Source of the DNA: Anaerolineaceae bacterium
Lineage (GTDB): Bacteria; Chloroflexota; Anaerolineae; Aggregatilineales; Phototrophicaceae
NCBI GenBank assembly: GCA_016124855.1
Contig: WGMX01000060.1
Coordinates: forward strand, 1 to 51,738
Reading direction: 5' to 3'
DNA length: 51,738 bases
The notes under the pieces are model-generated. The model made no database searches, was not told the DNA's origin, and saw nothing but the letters and a program-made list of their open reading frames with translations. This document shows, piece after piece, positions 1 to 8,053 of this stretch. The translations under genes were made by a program, and so were the position numbers. Each line of letters begins with the position of its first letter. The stretch's first letter is position 1.

Positions 1-60
1 TAGAAAATAAAACGGCGGACGGCATGATGATGTTTAACAAATTGGAACGGAGAAAAAATC

Positions 61-110
61 ATACCCCTAACCCCAGCCCTTTTCCCGTAGTAACAGGGCT
101 AGGGAGAAAT
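61..110. repeat. C-rich dispersed repeat, copy A
   Basis: This non-coding stretch begins ACCCCTAACCCCAGCCCTT and then contains CCGTAGTAACAGGG followed by CTAGGGAGA, so the C-rich left part can fold back on the G-rich right part. The same word CCGTAGTAACAGGG recurs next to murE (about 35739-35750), and related C-rich sequences occur near 1746 and inside the gene at 5.4 kb. It lies in the 237 bases before the first gene, where I see no other coding signal. Confidence 0.65.
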
Positions 111-112
111 AC

Positions 113-139
113 GGGAGCACACATAGGTGCTCCCCTACG
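113..139. repeat. Hairpin element ending in CTACG
   Basis: GGGAGCAC (113-120) pairs perfectly with GTGCTCCC (127-134) across a 6-base loop and is followed by CTACG. An element of the same plan (8-bp hairpin plus CTACG) lies at 1814-1839, and a shorter relative at 34082-34101. It looks like a small REP-like intergenic element. A terminator role is unlikely because no T-run follows. Confidence 0.5.
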
Positions 140-237
140 CCGGGTACTCCGTATTAAAAAGTTAAATGTCATTATGCCGTCCCTACGAAAGTCGGATTAC
201 TAATTTGAACATACGCCGATCTCAAAAAGGGTGAACG

Positions 238-678
238 ATGAGTGATGTGTCACGAATGAGCAGCAGTGAGATGAGGCCGAAGGTTTGGGAGTTAAGGCGT
301 GGAGAAGAAGTTATCGGCCTTCTCAGCGAAAATGATTGGTATCAACCGCCGTTTCGGGGCTACGATTTTTGGTCTAATGAGCGATATAAAAAATATGCTC
401 CCCTATTTGAAGCGTTAATCGCAGCTAATAATCAGTCGTGGGAAGTTTCAATTGCCTCAAAGGGAGCTCCATCTGAGGAAACGAATCGCATTGACGAACG
501 GTTAGATCAACTGAAGGGGCAAATTGGTTCGCTCAAGCTGACGATGCATCCGCTTGACCAAGCAGCACCCGATGCGCGAGTGGTGTTGATTTTTATCGAC
601 AAGGGTAAGGCGCAGTTGATACCGGATTTTGAGCGTTACAATCCATTTGATTATTACGAGTGGAGCGCGGACGAGTAA
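238..678 (+). CDS. Hypothetical protein, 146 aa
   Basis: I do not recognise this protein. It is a soluble, tryptophan- and tyrosine-rich protein of 146 residues, with no signal peptide or membrane segment. Residues about 14-60 carry several aromatics (VWELRRGEEVIGLL, then ENDWYQPPFRGYDFW), and the C-terminal half has a predicted strand (VVLIFIDKG). The ATG at 238 follows AAGGGTG at a normal distance. The stop codon overlaps the start of the UbiX gene by one base (TAATG), so the two are almost certainly translated together. This small unknown may be a conserved partner in the flavin-related operon, but no function can be assigned. Confidence 0.75.
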   Translation: MSDVSRMSSSEMRPKVWELRRGEEVIGLLSENDWYQPPFRGYDFWSNERYKKYAPLFEALIAANNQSWEVSIASKGAPSEETNRIDERLDQLKGQIGSLKLTMHPLDQAAPDARVVLIFIDKGKAQLIPDFERYNPFDYYEWSADE

Positions 679-1271
679 TGGCACAACAGTTGATTATCGG
701 GATTTCGGGCGCGTCGGGTGTGATTTATGGCATCCGCATGTTGGAGGCGCTGGCGCAAGACAAAGCGATTGAAACGCATCTGGTGATGAGCGCAGCAGCA
801 AAGGCGACGATTGCCCAAGAAACCAATTGGAAAATAAGTGATGTAGAAAAGCTGGCGAGTGTGGTGCATAAGCCGGGGGATGTGGGCGCGAGTATCGCCA
901 GCGGTTCGTTCGAGACCATGGGCATGATTATTGCGCCGTGCAGCATCAAGTCTCTTTCGGCGATTGCTAACAGCTATGATGCCGATTTGATGACGCGGGC
1001 GGCAGATGTGCAGCTTAAGGAAGGTCGTCCGGTCATTTTGCTGCTGCGCGAGACTCCGCTGCACATTGGTCATTTGCGGTTGATGACCCAAGCGGCAGAA
1101 AACGGCGCGGTGATTATGCCCCCTGCCCCAACGTTTTATGACCAGCCGAAAACCGTTGACGACATTATCAACAATACAGTAGGACGAACGTTAGCTCGAA
1201 TTGGCATCCAAAACAGGTTATACTTCGAATGGTTGGGGATGAATAAAGAGAGGCCATCGGCTGATGAATGA
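678..1271 (+). CDS. ubiX: Flavin prenyltransferase UbiX family
   Basis: Members of this flavoprotein family attach a dimethylallyl group to FMN to make the prenylated FMN cofactor of UbiD-type decarboxylases. The N-terminus has the family P-loop-like motif GISGASGVIYGIRMLEAL (residues about 7-24). Downstream lie SGSFETMGMIIAPCS, the arginine-containing LLLRETPLH segment and MPPAPTFYDQPKTVDDI, all typical of UbiX/Pad1. The length of 197 residues is normal. I chose the ATG at 678, which overlaps the preceding stop, over an upstream in-frame GTG at 660. The 3' end overlaps the next gene by 8 bases. No UbiD partner is visible in the window. Confidence 0.9.
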   Translation: MAQQLIIGISGASGVIYGIRMLEALAQDKAIETHLVMSAAAKATIAQETNWKISDVEKLASVVHKPGDVGASIASGSFETMGMIIAPCSIKSLSAIANSYDADLMTRAADVQLKEGRPVILLLRETPLHIGHLRLMTQAAENGAVIMPPAPTFYDQPKTVDDIINNTVGRTLARIGIQNRLYFEWLGMNKERPSADE

Positions 1272-1725
1272 AGCGGATACACGGCAGATCATTCGCGAAT
1301 TCCTAGAGACACAATCCACGTTGTCATTGGCAACGGTCAACGCTGAGGGACAGCCTGAAACTGCGCCTGTTTTTTATGTATCGGATGATCAATTCAACCT
1401 ATATTGGTTATCCAGCAAGCAGGTTGCACACAGCATAAATTTGAGCGCACGGCCTCAAGTTTCAGGTAGTATTTGCCCTACGATCTGGCAGTGGGCCGAT
1501 ATAGTGGGTTTACAAATCAAAGGGGAAGCAACTGCAATCAGCGACGAACGCATTCGCGAACAAATCCTGCTGATTTATCTGCGCAAGTTCCAACTGCCGC
1601 CCTCTTTCGACAGCATTATTGCAAGCAGCAGTTTATATGTGCTGCGTCCGTCGTGGATGCGCTGGGTGAATAACAGCGTGACATTCGGACATAAGGTCGA
1701 AATCGAATTCGACAAAAGTAGTTAA
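1264..1725 (+). CDS. Pyridoxamine 5'-phosphate oxidase-like flavoprotein
   Basis: This 153-residue protein has the split beta-barrel pattern of the PNPOx-like FMN-binding superfamily. It has an N-terminal helix and then STLSLATVNAEGQPETAPV, FYVSDDQFNLYWLSS and the C-terminal WMRWVNNSVTFGHK that many of these small flavoproteins share. The substrate cannot be told from sequence; members include FMN- and F420-dependent oxidoreductases and haem or pyridoxal-related enzymes. Its start overlaps the UbiX stop by 8 bases, so the two genes are co-translated, and a shared link to FMN is plausible. No membrane segment or signal peptide is present. Confidence 0.8.
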   Translation: MNEADTRQIIREFLETQSTLSLATVNAEGQPETAPVFYVSDDQFNLYWLSSKQVAHSINLSARPQVSGSICPTIWQWADIVGLQIKGEATAISDERIREQILLIYLRKFQLPPSFDSIIASSSLYVLRPSWMRWVNNSVTFGHKVEIEFDKSS

Positions 1726-1745
1726 TCCCAGAGAGACAACACAAC

Positions 1746-1780
1746 CTCTCACCCCAGCCCTTCCCCCTTAATAACAATCA
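1746..1780. repeat. C-rich dispersed repeat, copy B (partial)
   Basis: CCTCTCACCCCAGCCCTTC matches the left half of copy A (ACCCCAGCCCTT shared), then the sequence diverges. It lacks the G-rich right arm, so it looks like a decayed or truncated copy. It sits just after the stop of the PNPOx-like gene, between convergent genes. Confidence 0.5.
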
Positions 1781-1813
1781 TGACACGACACTTTTGGCGA
1801 TTTACGCGAAAGC

Positions 1814-1839
1814 GGAAGGCTCTGAAAGCCTTCCCTACG
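1814..1839. repeat. Hairpin element ending in CTACG, second copy
   Basis: GGAAGGCT (1814-1821) pairs with AGCCTTCC (1827-1834), followed by CTACG as in the element at 113-139. It lies between the convergent genes ending at 1725 and 1947. It could help terminate transcription but has no T-run, so I treat it as a REP-like element. Confidence 0.5.
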
Positions 1840-1946
1840 AGAGAAAAATTTCATAAAATTGTAAAAGTCTCGTCTGGTGAACGTAGTAACGGAGGAAGGA
1901 AGAGATAAAAAGTCCATAGCCCAAAATTTGTGTCGAAGGTGAGTTA

Positions 1947-3224
1947 TTACAGAAGTGGCGGAGTGGCTTTGAGCATCGCCATTTGTTTCTCGAGAGAGGC
2001 ATCGCCAACCGCAACGGCATTGAGTGCAGGAGTCATGTCGGCAAGTTGTGGATTCCTGAGGCGAATACGGTCAATTTTGGCTTGAATATCATTCAGATCA
2101 ACATAGTGTTTGACCTGCCACTGCATGACACGTTTAATGAGATCGGTTAATTGCATTTGTCGAGCGTTACCTGCATCTGATTGAGCAGGTACGGAACTGG
2201 CGAAAGTCATGCGTCCGAGTTCGGCGTTGGCGATGGCATCCGTCACAATCTCAGCAGGGTCATCACTGCTGCGGGCAACAAAGCCAAAACCGGCATTGCC
2301 AACCAACCGGACGACGCTTCCATTGGGCAAGGTATAGGCGACATTGTTAATATTCGCCATGTAAAAGTCGTCTGGCGGAACATCACGACCGCTGTTGTCG
2401 GTCAATTGGTAACGATAATTGATGACGTGCGAAACCTCATGGGCAATAAGCTCAACAGTGGTGAAAGGCAACTGAGGATAACGCCTCGTCGGGCTTTTGC
2501 CGTTAAAGAAAACACGATTACCAAAGACAACTTCATATCCCTGTACATTTTTGGCAAACCATACCGAGTCCGACATGGTGTTGACGTTATCGCGATTGAC
2601 GCGCGTGATTATGAGTGGGGCGTAAAGCAGGCGAAAAGCCAAGACCGGATCATCAAGGCCATAGGCAAAATGCAAGAAACCGGTCATTCCCTGTGCGATG
2701 GTCGCGATGGCGGTGAAAGCGGACTCGATTTCTGAAAGCGACCAACCACCGGGGCCGGGTGAATGCAAAATCACACCATAGGAATAAAGCTGCTCCAACC
2801 AACCGCGCAGTTTCGCGATTTGTGGTGCGTCCCAATTGTTACCACGCAGGTAAAAATTAGGCATGAAGCGGGCGATGGCTTGAATATCGTCGGCTTCGGT
2901 GGTGCTGGCGCTGAGGGCAGTGATACCTAAGCCTTCGCGGAGTTCACGAACAAGATCATTGGGAAATTGAAAAATATAGGGGATTAGGAGAGCGTCGGCA
3001 GGGGCGACATTGATGTACTTGGCTGTTACCCATCGTGGGTTACCATCAAGGGTGATCCGGTAACGATGGCGAAATTCGTCGCCTTTTGGATCAAGGGCGA
3101 AACCGGTAATGTTTACGGTGGTTCCCACTGGAAGGGATGTACCGGAAGAGGCATCGGTAATACGTGGGCCGGAACGCACTTTAATCGAGGAATCCGCCTG
3201 CACAATCCCTTGGACATCAGCCAT
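1947..3224 (-). CDS. Putative zincin metalloprotein with N-terminal SH3-like region
   Basis: This 425-residue protein starts with a short domain resembling a bacterial SH3 repeat (residues about 8-72: SSIKVRSGPRITDAS, then a WVTAKYINV strand). Residues 260-270 carry the zinc-protease motif HEVSH followed by VINY, and an acidic helix follows (SSDDPAEIVTDAIANAELG) that could give a third ligand. This suggests a gluzincin-like metalloprotein, but I cannot name the family. No typical signal peptide is visible. I chose the ATG at 3224, which has AGGA eight bases upstream; an ATG three codons earlier touches the Shine-Dalgarno sequence. It lies 85 bases downstream of the GT-C/glycosidase gene on the same strand and may be co-transcribed. 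Confidence 0.65.
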   Translation of the reverse strand: MADVQGIVQADSSIKVRSGPRITDASSGTSLPVGTTVNITGFALDPKGDEFRHRYRITLDGNPRWVTAKYINVAPADALLIPYIFQFPNDLVRELREGLGITALSASTTEADDIQAIARFMPNFYLRGNNWDAPQIAKLRGWLEQLYSYGVILHSPGPGGWSLSEIESAFTAIATIAQGMTGFLHFAYGLDDPVLAFRLLYAPLIITRVNRDNVNTMSDSVWFAKNVQGYEVVFGNRVFFNGKSPTRRYPQLPFTTVELIAHEVSHVINYRYQLTDNSGRDVPPDDFYMANINNVAYTLPNGSVVRLVGNAGFGFVARSSDDPAEIVTDAIANAELGRMTFASSVPAQSDAGNARQMQLTDLIKRVMQWQVKHYVDLNDIQAKIDRIRLRNPQLADMTPALNAVAVGDASLEKQMAMLKATPPLL

Positions 3225-3309
3225 ATAGAGCATCCTTTCAGGCAGCTTTTAGCAATAAAGAATATTAGGTTTGATTCATGTTGTAATGCGAAATGTTGAA
3301 TTGAGCAAG

Positions 3310-5868
3310 TTAAGGTTGTAAGAGAGTGCGAAGCGCTTCTAAGACGGGTTTTGGAGTGTAATTGGCATACCATAGGCCGAAGTGATGTTCGGCATTATCC
3401 GCGCTAGGGCAAGCGGGTGGTATACAAGTCGCATCCAAGGGGAAGTCAAAGGCTGTCCAAAGCATCCAGCCGAGCAAATTCTCGGATTGAGCGGCGTGGG
3501 CAACGGAGACTATTAGGCGGTTTTGATCTTCAAGCGAATAACGAAACGTGCTGAATCCGAATTCTTCGAGGAGAATGGGTTTATCGGTGTTGGCGCGAAT
3601 ATCCGCGACGCGCTTGATCATTTCATCTACGCCGATCCAGTGATGAAAGCTGATGAAATCCACCGATGGCGCAGTCGATTCGCTGTCGTGCAGCCATCCG
3701 GCAGTAGTCAGGTGATTGGTATCGAGTGAACGTACAAGAGACGAGGTTTGGCTCAACCAGTTCAGTACATCTTCACGTGGGAAAGCAGCCCTACCAAGCA
3801 CATCATTCGATCCGTAATCAATGTCGCCCTCATTACGCAAATCCCACGCGAGGATGGCAGGTTCGTCTTTGTAACGGTCGATAATGAAACGGGTTTGAGC
3901 GGGCGCAACGGTTGTATTGGTGTACAAAGGAACGGCGGCAAAATCCGGCATGTCGTTTAAGGTAACGATGAGGTGGAAGTTTTGAGCGGCGGCGGACTTG
4001 ATCACGACATCCAAGCGGCCAAAGGCATCCGGGTTAGGAATGGCGTTAATGCTAGGACAGATAAACAGCGCGTTATTCCATAAAAAGATGCGCAAGGTAT
4101 TAAAGCCATAGGAGTGCATCAAGGCCATTTCTTCTGTGACCGTCTGCAAGTCCACCTGTGTAAGAAACCGCCGCCACGGATAACGTGCAGGATAGTAATT
4201 CACGCCGCGTGCTAAAAAAGGTTTGTCTCCAAGTATGAAATGACCGTCTCGTAACGAAATGAATGGTTGTGTGGATGACGGGGAATACGCAGCCATGGCC
4301 GTTTGTGTGGCGCAATCGGTCGCAGCACTAGCAGCATCCGGATTCTCTAAAAGCCAGAGGACGACCGAGGCATTTTCTTGGGTTTCGCCGGGACGCGGAT
4401 AGGCAGCAATACGGGTGGCTTTGACTTTGAGAGCCGTGACATCTACACCGATGAGCGGGGCTGTATCCGCCAAGACATAGACAGCCTGCTGATTGGTCAA
4501 GGCGGCTTCAATATCGGCTACGCCGGGCGCGCCGACACAGATCAAAGTCAAATCCCCAACAGCGTAAAAGTTAGCGCGTTTGCAGCTGTCGGCGAACATG
4601 CTGCCGATGATGGGCAAGTCACGACGGGTGAGGGTTTGCGGTAAGGCTTGCATCGCTTCACGCAATCCATAGCCGGAACTGTGCGAGGTAATATGCTCAT
4701 AGCGGGCATCGGCAGGCAGCGGCAATGCGGCTGGATTAGAATAAGCGGTGATGAAAAACGGCACAATACCGAAGACCAAAGCAACTACGCCAAACCCAGC
4801 TACAAGCTGCTGCGAGGTAACATCGCGGACACGTTTCAAGCCTATGCCTAACCCTGCTCCGCCAAGCGTTAATAAAAGCGGCAGCGTCACGACCCAATGG
4901 CGCGACAAGACTTCACGACCCAAAACGAGGATGATGAGCAAAGGCAATATACCACCCAGCAATAACATAGCGATGACTGTTCGACGGTCGGATGGAATAT
5001 GTTTGCTGCGAAAGAGGCCGAGCGCGGTTAAGAGTAATAGAATGAGGCCAAGTGCCAGTAAAATCACCCAAGTGATCGAGCCGTAACCGATCAATTGGGA
5101 AGCGAGACGATCCAAGTTGGCGACAAAGGAAGGTTGTCCACCAGATGAGCCGCCGACCCAACCTAAAGCAATCGAAAACAAATCTTCGCCGCGTGTGAGC
5201 AGATAAATCAACGGGACAGCGAAACAAAGCGCTACGGTGATCGCAATAGTAATGAGGCCAAGGATTCGGTGTCGCCACGAGAGGCGGTTGGCGAATAAGA
5301 CAACAAGGGTAACTGTTAGCGCATAGGGTGCGGCGGTAAATTTGAACAAGGCAGCGACAGCGAAGGTGAGGCCGACAAGGATGAAGGGGCGAACCCTCAC
5401 CCCCAACCCCTCTCCCTCAGGGCGAGGGGAAAAAGACAGACGCAATGCAGCCCAAATGGAGAGGACAATGAGGGAGCCTGCTTCGGCATCACTAAAGGCG
5501 AGGCGTTCGTAAAAAAATAAATATGGGCAGCAAATCCAAAGTACACCAGCTAAAACTGCCGCGACACCGCCGAAAAAGCGGTAGACCAGTGCGTATCCCG
5601 CAGCCAAGCCGATCAAGCTGACGAATACGGTGGCGATGCGTCCAGCAAATACGGGTTCATTTTGTGGATAAAAGGCTGCAATGAGCCAATGATTAATTAT
5701 TTTGCCATCACTAATGGCCCAGAAGGGATGTCCATTCCAGACTTCGACAGCGCGAGTCAGGTGCAAACCTTCATCATTATGAATGGGCAGCAAATCGAGT
5801 GCGCCTAAGCGGGTTGCCCACAATGCGAGTAATAATAGGATGCCAATCCACCAAGCGCGTTTGTTCAC
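3310..5868 (-). CDS. GT-C type membrane glycosyltransferase fused to GH5-like glycosidase domain
   Basis: This 852-residue protein has two unrelated halves. Residues 1 to about 370 hold many hydrophobic helices and the acidic loop after the first one (LLPIHNDEGLHLTRAVE), as in PMT/ArnT-like GT-C transferases that use lipid-linked sugars. Residues about 545-850 form a soluble TIM-barrel-like domain of the GH5 or related clan A type. It has GFNTLRIFLWNN, WDLRNEGD with the predicted acid/base Glu680, SFHHW, and LLEEFGF with the predicted nucleophile Glu769. Both catalytic carboxylates are present. The hydrolase half would face outside the membrane. Residues about 146-162 (RLSFSPRPEGEGLGVRV) are encoded by a dispersed C-rich repeat lying in frame. 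Confidence 0.75.
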   Translation of the reverse strand: MNKRAWWIGILLLLALWATRLGALDLLPIHNDEGLHLTRAVEVWNGHPFWAISDGKIINHWLIAAFYPQNEPVFAGRIATVFVSLIGLAAGYALVYRFFGGVAAVLAGVLWICCPYLFFYERLAFSDAEAGSLIVLSIWAALRLSFSPRPEGEGLGVRVRPFILVGLTFAVAALFKFTAAPYALTVTLVVLFANRLSWRHRILGLITIAITVALCFAVPLIYLLTRGEDLFSIALGWVGGSSGGQPSFVANLDRLASQLIGYGSITWVILLALGLILLLLTALGLFRSKHIPSDRRTVIAMLLLGGILPLLIILVLGREVLSRHWVVTLPLLLTLGGAGLGIGLKRVRDVTSQQLVAGFGVVALVFGIVPFFITAYSNPAALPLPADARYEHITSHSSGYGLREAMQALPQTLTRRDLPIIGSMFADSCKRANFYAVGDLTLICVGAPGVADIEAALTNQQAVYVLADTAPLIGVDVTALKVKATRIAAYPRPGETQENASVVLWLLENPDAASAATDCATQTAMAAYSPSSTQPFISLRDGHFILGDKPFLARGVNYYPARYPWRRFLTQVDLQTVTEEMALMHSYGFNTLRIFLWNNALFICPSINAIPNPDAFGRLDVVIKSAAAQNFHLIVTLNDMPDFAAVPLYTNTTVAPAQTRFIIDRYKDEPAILAWDLRNEGDIDYGSNDVLGRAAFPREDVLNWLSQTSSLVRSLDTNHLTTAGWLHDSESTAPSVDFISFHHWIGVDEMIKRVADIRANTDKPILLEEFGFSTFRYSLEDQNRLIVSVAHAAQSENLLGWMLWTAFDFPLDATCIPPACPSADNAEHHFGLWYANYTPKPVLEALRTLLQP
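5392..5431. repeat. C-rich dispersed repeat, copy C, inside a coding sequence
   Basis: ACCCTCACCCCCAACCCCTC is followed by TCCCTCAGGGCGAGGGG, which belongs to the same C-rich/G-rich fold-back family as copies A and D. It is in frame within the GT-C/glycosidase gene and encodes a Pro/Gly/Glu-rich loop between two predicted membrane helices. Confidence 0.6.
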
Positions 5869-5883
5869 AATAACTCCGTAAAC

Positions 5884-5910
5884 AAAAAAGCCCGCAGAAG
5901 CGCGAGCTTT
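5884..5910 (-). terminator. Rho-independent terminator after infA
   Basis: On the minus strand AAAGCTCGC pairs with GCGGGCTTT (one G-T pair) around a short loop, followed by six T residues. It lies 25 bases past the infA stop and ends the rpsU-infA transcript just before the GT-C/glycosidase gene. Confidence 0.8.
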
Positions 5911-5934
5911 CTTTAAAACCGGGACCCGACCGGA

Positions 5935-6195
5935 CTACATTTCCATGTCTTCTTCCGGGTCTCCACGAACACTGTCTTTGTGACGAAAGGTAATACGTCC
6001 ACGTTTTGGGTCATAAACGCTCATCTCTACTGTCACCCGATCCCCGAGCAGAATGCGAATATAGTATTTGCGCATTTTGCCGGAGAGGTAGGCTAAAATA
6101 CGATGCCCGTTATCCAGTTCCACGAGGAATTGGGTATTCGGCAGGGCTTCAACGACCTTGCCCTCTACCTTTAGTTTATCATCTTGTTTGGCCAT
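5935..6195 (-). CDS. infA: Translation initiation factor IF-1
   Basis: IF-1 binds the 30S A site during initiation and works with IF-2 and IF-3. The 86-residue product is a single OB-fold. It has the family blocks KVEGKVVEALPNTQFLVELD, GHRILAYLSGKMRKYYIRIL, LGDRVTVEMSVYDPKRGRIT and FRHKD, followed by about 12 extra acidic residues (SVRGDPEEDMEM) beyond the usual 72-residue end. It lies 82 bases downstream of rpsU on the same strand, so the two probably form one operon. IF-1 is more often found in the spc ribosomal operon. This may be the only copy or a paralogue; the window cannot tell. Confidence 0.93.
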   Translation of the reverse strand: MAKQDDKLKVEGKVVEALPNTQFLVELDNGHRILAYLSGKMRKYYIRILLGDRVTVEMSVYDPKRGRITFRHKDSVRGDPEEDMEM

Positions 6196-6277
6196 AGCCC
6201 TCCAAACCGGCTAAGACAGCACCCGTTACCATCATGGTAAGCGGTGGACACCTGTAACAGGTATCCCTGATTATCGA

Positions 6278-6478
6278 TCAACGAACACCAGTCTTACGTT
6301 GACGGCGACGTGCGCGGCGAATAGCCTTCTTCTTTTCGATACGGCGGAGTTCGCTCTTTGAAATGTGCCAACGCTTGCGGCGCACTGTGCTTAACACGCC
6401 GCTATTGGTCACTTTCTTCCGAAAACGACGGAGTAACGATTCCTGCGATTCATTCGGCTTCAGTGTTACATTTGCCAT
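6278..6478 (-). CDS. rpsU: Small ribosomal subunit protein bS21
   Basis: This 66-residue, very basic protein matches bS21: an N-terminal NVTLKPNESQESLLRRFRKK block, then a long Arg/Lys-rich helix ending KKKAIRRARRRQRKTGVR. bS21 sits near the anti-Shine-Dalgarno region of the 30S platform and aids initiation. It is first in a two-gene transcript with infA. The ATG at 6478 has GGGAA just upstream and a stronger AGGAG further up. The 81-base spacer to infA contains two small inverted repeats (TTACCATCATGGTAA and ACCTGTAACAGGT) that could form hairpins. Confidence 0.9.
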   Translation of the reverse strand: MANVTLKPNESQESLLRRFRKKVTNSGVLSTVRRKRWHISKSELRRIEKKKAIRRARRRQRKTGVR

Positions 6479-6535
6479 AGTTTCCCGGCTGCTCCTTTCT
6501 TCGAACTTATCTTGTGTTTTCGAGACAAACGACTA

Positions 6536-6565
6536 CAACAGCGGCACAAATTTATGCCGCTGTTG
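6536..6565 (-). terminator. Strong hairpin after the first S1-domain gene
   Basis: CAACAGCGGCA (6536-6546) pairs perfectly over 11 bp with TGCCGCTGTTG (6555-6565). It starts 11 bases past the S1 gene stop. No long T-run follows, so termination may be partial, allowing some read-through into rpsU-infA. Confidence 0.6.
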
Positions 6566-6575
6566 AGTGTAAGGT

Positions 6576-7781
6576 TTATGATTGTACTGGATCAGCAGTC
6601 TCAACGCTACCCTGATCTTGGGCGACAGGAGCGGCTGCATCATCACGAGACTGCCAACGTTCGCGCTCTTCTTGGGTCACTTCTTTAAGGCTGAGTCCCA
6701 AACGCTGACGATCTGGCTCGATGCTGATAACGCGGAGCAGCAAACGCTGTCCTTCGTGGACAATGAGGGTCGGATCGACCGGTGCAGGATCGGCCAGTTG
6801 GCTGCCGTGCAGTAGGGCTTCAATACCGGGTTCGAGGCTAACGAACGCACCAAATTGGGCGACGCGCGAAACAACACCTTCGACCAATTGACCGACATGG
6901 TACATCTCTTCGGCACGTGCCCAAGGATTCTTTTGCAAGCGCTTGAGGCTAAGACCGATACGCTTGCCTTCGCTGTCCAGCCGGAGAATGTACACTTCGA
7001 CCTCATCACCGACGTTCAGTACTTCTTTCGGATGCTTCACACGATGCCACGCAAGTTCCGAAATATGGATCAAGCCGTCGGCGCCGCCGAGATCAACAAA
7101 CGCGCCGAAGTCACGCAAACCGCTGACCACGCCCTTACGCACTTCGCCTTCCTTCAGTTCGTCCAGCAGAAGTTCCTTGCGGGCTTCACGACGACCACGC
7201 TGGGCATCACGCTGGCTAAAAACCAAACGACGACGCTTGCGGTTCACTTCAATAACTTTAACAGCAATTTTCTGACCAAGGAGCGTGGTCATAAATCCTT
7301 TGCGATCATCTTCAGCAATATTACGTGGAAGATCCGTAACGTGGCTGGCGGGTACAAATCCACGCAGATTACCAAAGGGTACGATCAAACCACCCTTGTT
7401 GGCATCGGTGACGATACCTTCCCACACTTCGTCAGCTTCCATCAGTTTTTCGGCAACCTTCCAGTCTTCGCTTTGCTGCGCTTGTGACACAGACAGTAAA
7501 AGATTGTCATCTTGATCTTCAATACGGACGACTATGACATCGACTTCCGAACCCACTTGATACGTGGTGGGATCAATTCCAACACGATCAAGGTCGCGGC
7601 GAGGCACAATGCCGTCGCGCTTGAGGCCGACATCGACGATCAAGCCGTTACGATCTACCGCCAGAATAGTGCCGGTAACAATGTCACCGCGCTCCGGTTC
7701 TTTGGCGAAAGAGGCTTCGAGCATCGCTGCGAAGTCCATTTCGTCTTCCGTCATTGTCCCTAACAAAGGTTCTGCCTGCAT
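6576..7781 (-). CDS. rpsA: S1-domain RNA-binding protein (ribosomal protein S1 homologue), 4 S1 domains
   Basis: The 401-residue product has four consecutive S1 OB-folds. The first (about 30-100) and second (about 115-190) are more diverged. The third begins GVVSGLRDFGAFVDLGGADG with HISELAWHRVKHP, and the fourth begins GVVSRVAQFGAFVSL. The third and fourth resemble the mRNA-binding domains of S1. The tail is acidic and Gln/Asp-rich. I chose the ATG at 7781 because GGGGGT lies ten bases upstream; the longer reading to 7838 has no ribosome site. A perfect consensus promoter lies about 200 bases upstream. A second, diverged S1-type gene lies directly upstream on the same strand; which of the two is the ribosomal S1 is not decidable here. 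Confidence 0.85.
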   Translation of the reverse strand: MQAEPLLGTMTEDEMDFAAMLEASFAKEPERGDIVTGTILAVDRNGLIVDVGLKRDGIVPRRDLDRVGIDPTTYQVGSEVDVIVVRIEDQDDNLLLSVSQAQQSEDWKVAEKLMEADEVWEGIVTDANKGGLIVPFGNLRGFVPASHVTDLPRNIAEDDRKGFMTTLLGQKIAVKVIEVNRKRRRLVFSQRDAQRGRREARKELLLDELKEGEVRKGVVSGLRDFGAFVDLGGADGLIHISELAWHRVKHPKEVLNVGDEVEVYILRLDSEGKRIGLSLKRLQKNPWARAEEMYHVGQLVEGVVSRVAQFGAFVSLEPGIEALLHGSQLADPAPVDPTLIVHEGQRLLLRVISIEPDRQRLGLSLKEVTQEERERWQSRDDAAAPVAQDQGSVETADPVQS

Positions 7782-7975
7782 AAGTGTGGTTACCCCCAGT
7801 AAAAAATGGTTTTTTCTTTCAGGAAACAGACGCAACAAAACCCGGTTAACCTATCCTGTATAGGTTACCGAGTAAATGCTAGCCTAGTTTGGTTGATCTG
7901 GAACAAGCACGAATTGCTATGGGCGTCATTACAATTGAATGTAACTACGCTTCCCTTTCCTTAAAGATGGATGGG

Positions 7976-8004
7976 ATTATAGGGGTAGGGATATTTTTTG
8001 TCAA
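7976..8004 (-). promoter_or_regulatory. Perfect consensus sigma-70 promoter for the first S1 gene
   Basis: On the minus strand TTGACA (8004-7999) and TATAAT (7981-7976) are separated by exactly 17 bases. Transcription would begin near 7969, giving a 5' leader of about 190 bases before the ATG at 7781. The fit is the best promoter match in the window. Confidence 0.8.
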
Positions 8005-8026
8005 CGCAGAAGAAAACAAAACCAAT

Positions 8027-8051
8027 TTAACCACAGAGACACAGAGAAAAA
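8027..8051. repeat. ACCACAGAGACACAGAG-type dispersed element
   Basis: TTAACCACAGAGACACAGAG is followed by A-rich sequence. A closely similar word occurs at 33872-33898 (AACCACAGAGACGCAGAGAA), and a related inverted pair forms the terminator at 35825-35886. It lies between the two S1-domain genes, just past the terminator of the upstream one. Confidence 0.55.
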
Positions 8052-8053
8052 TA

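Noticed and set aside
6855..7487. Long plus-strand open frame opposite the first S1 gene
   Set aside because: It is antisense to conserved S1 domains and shows no protein-family features.
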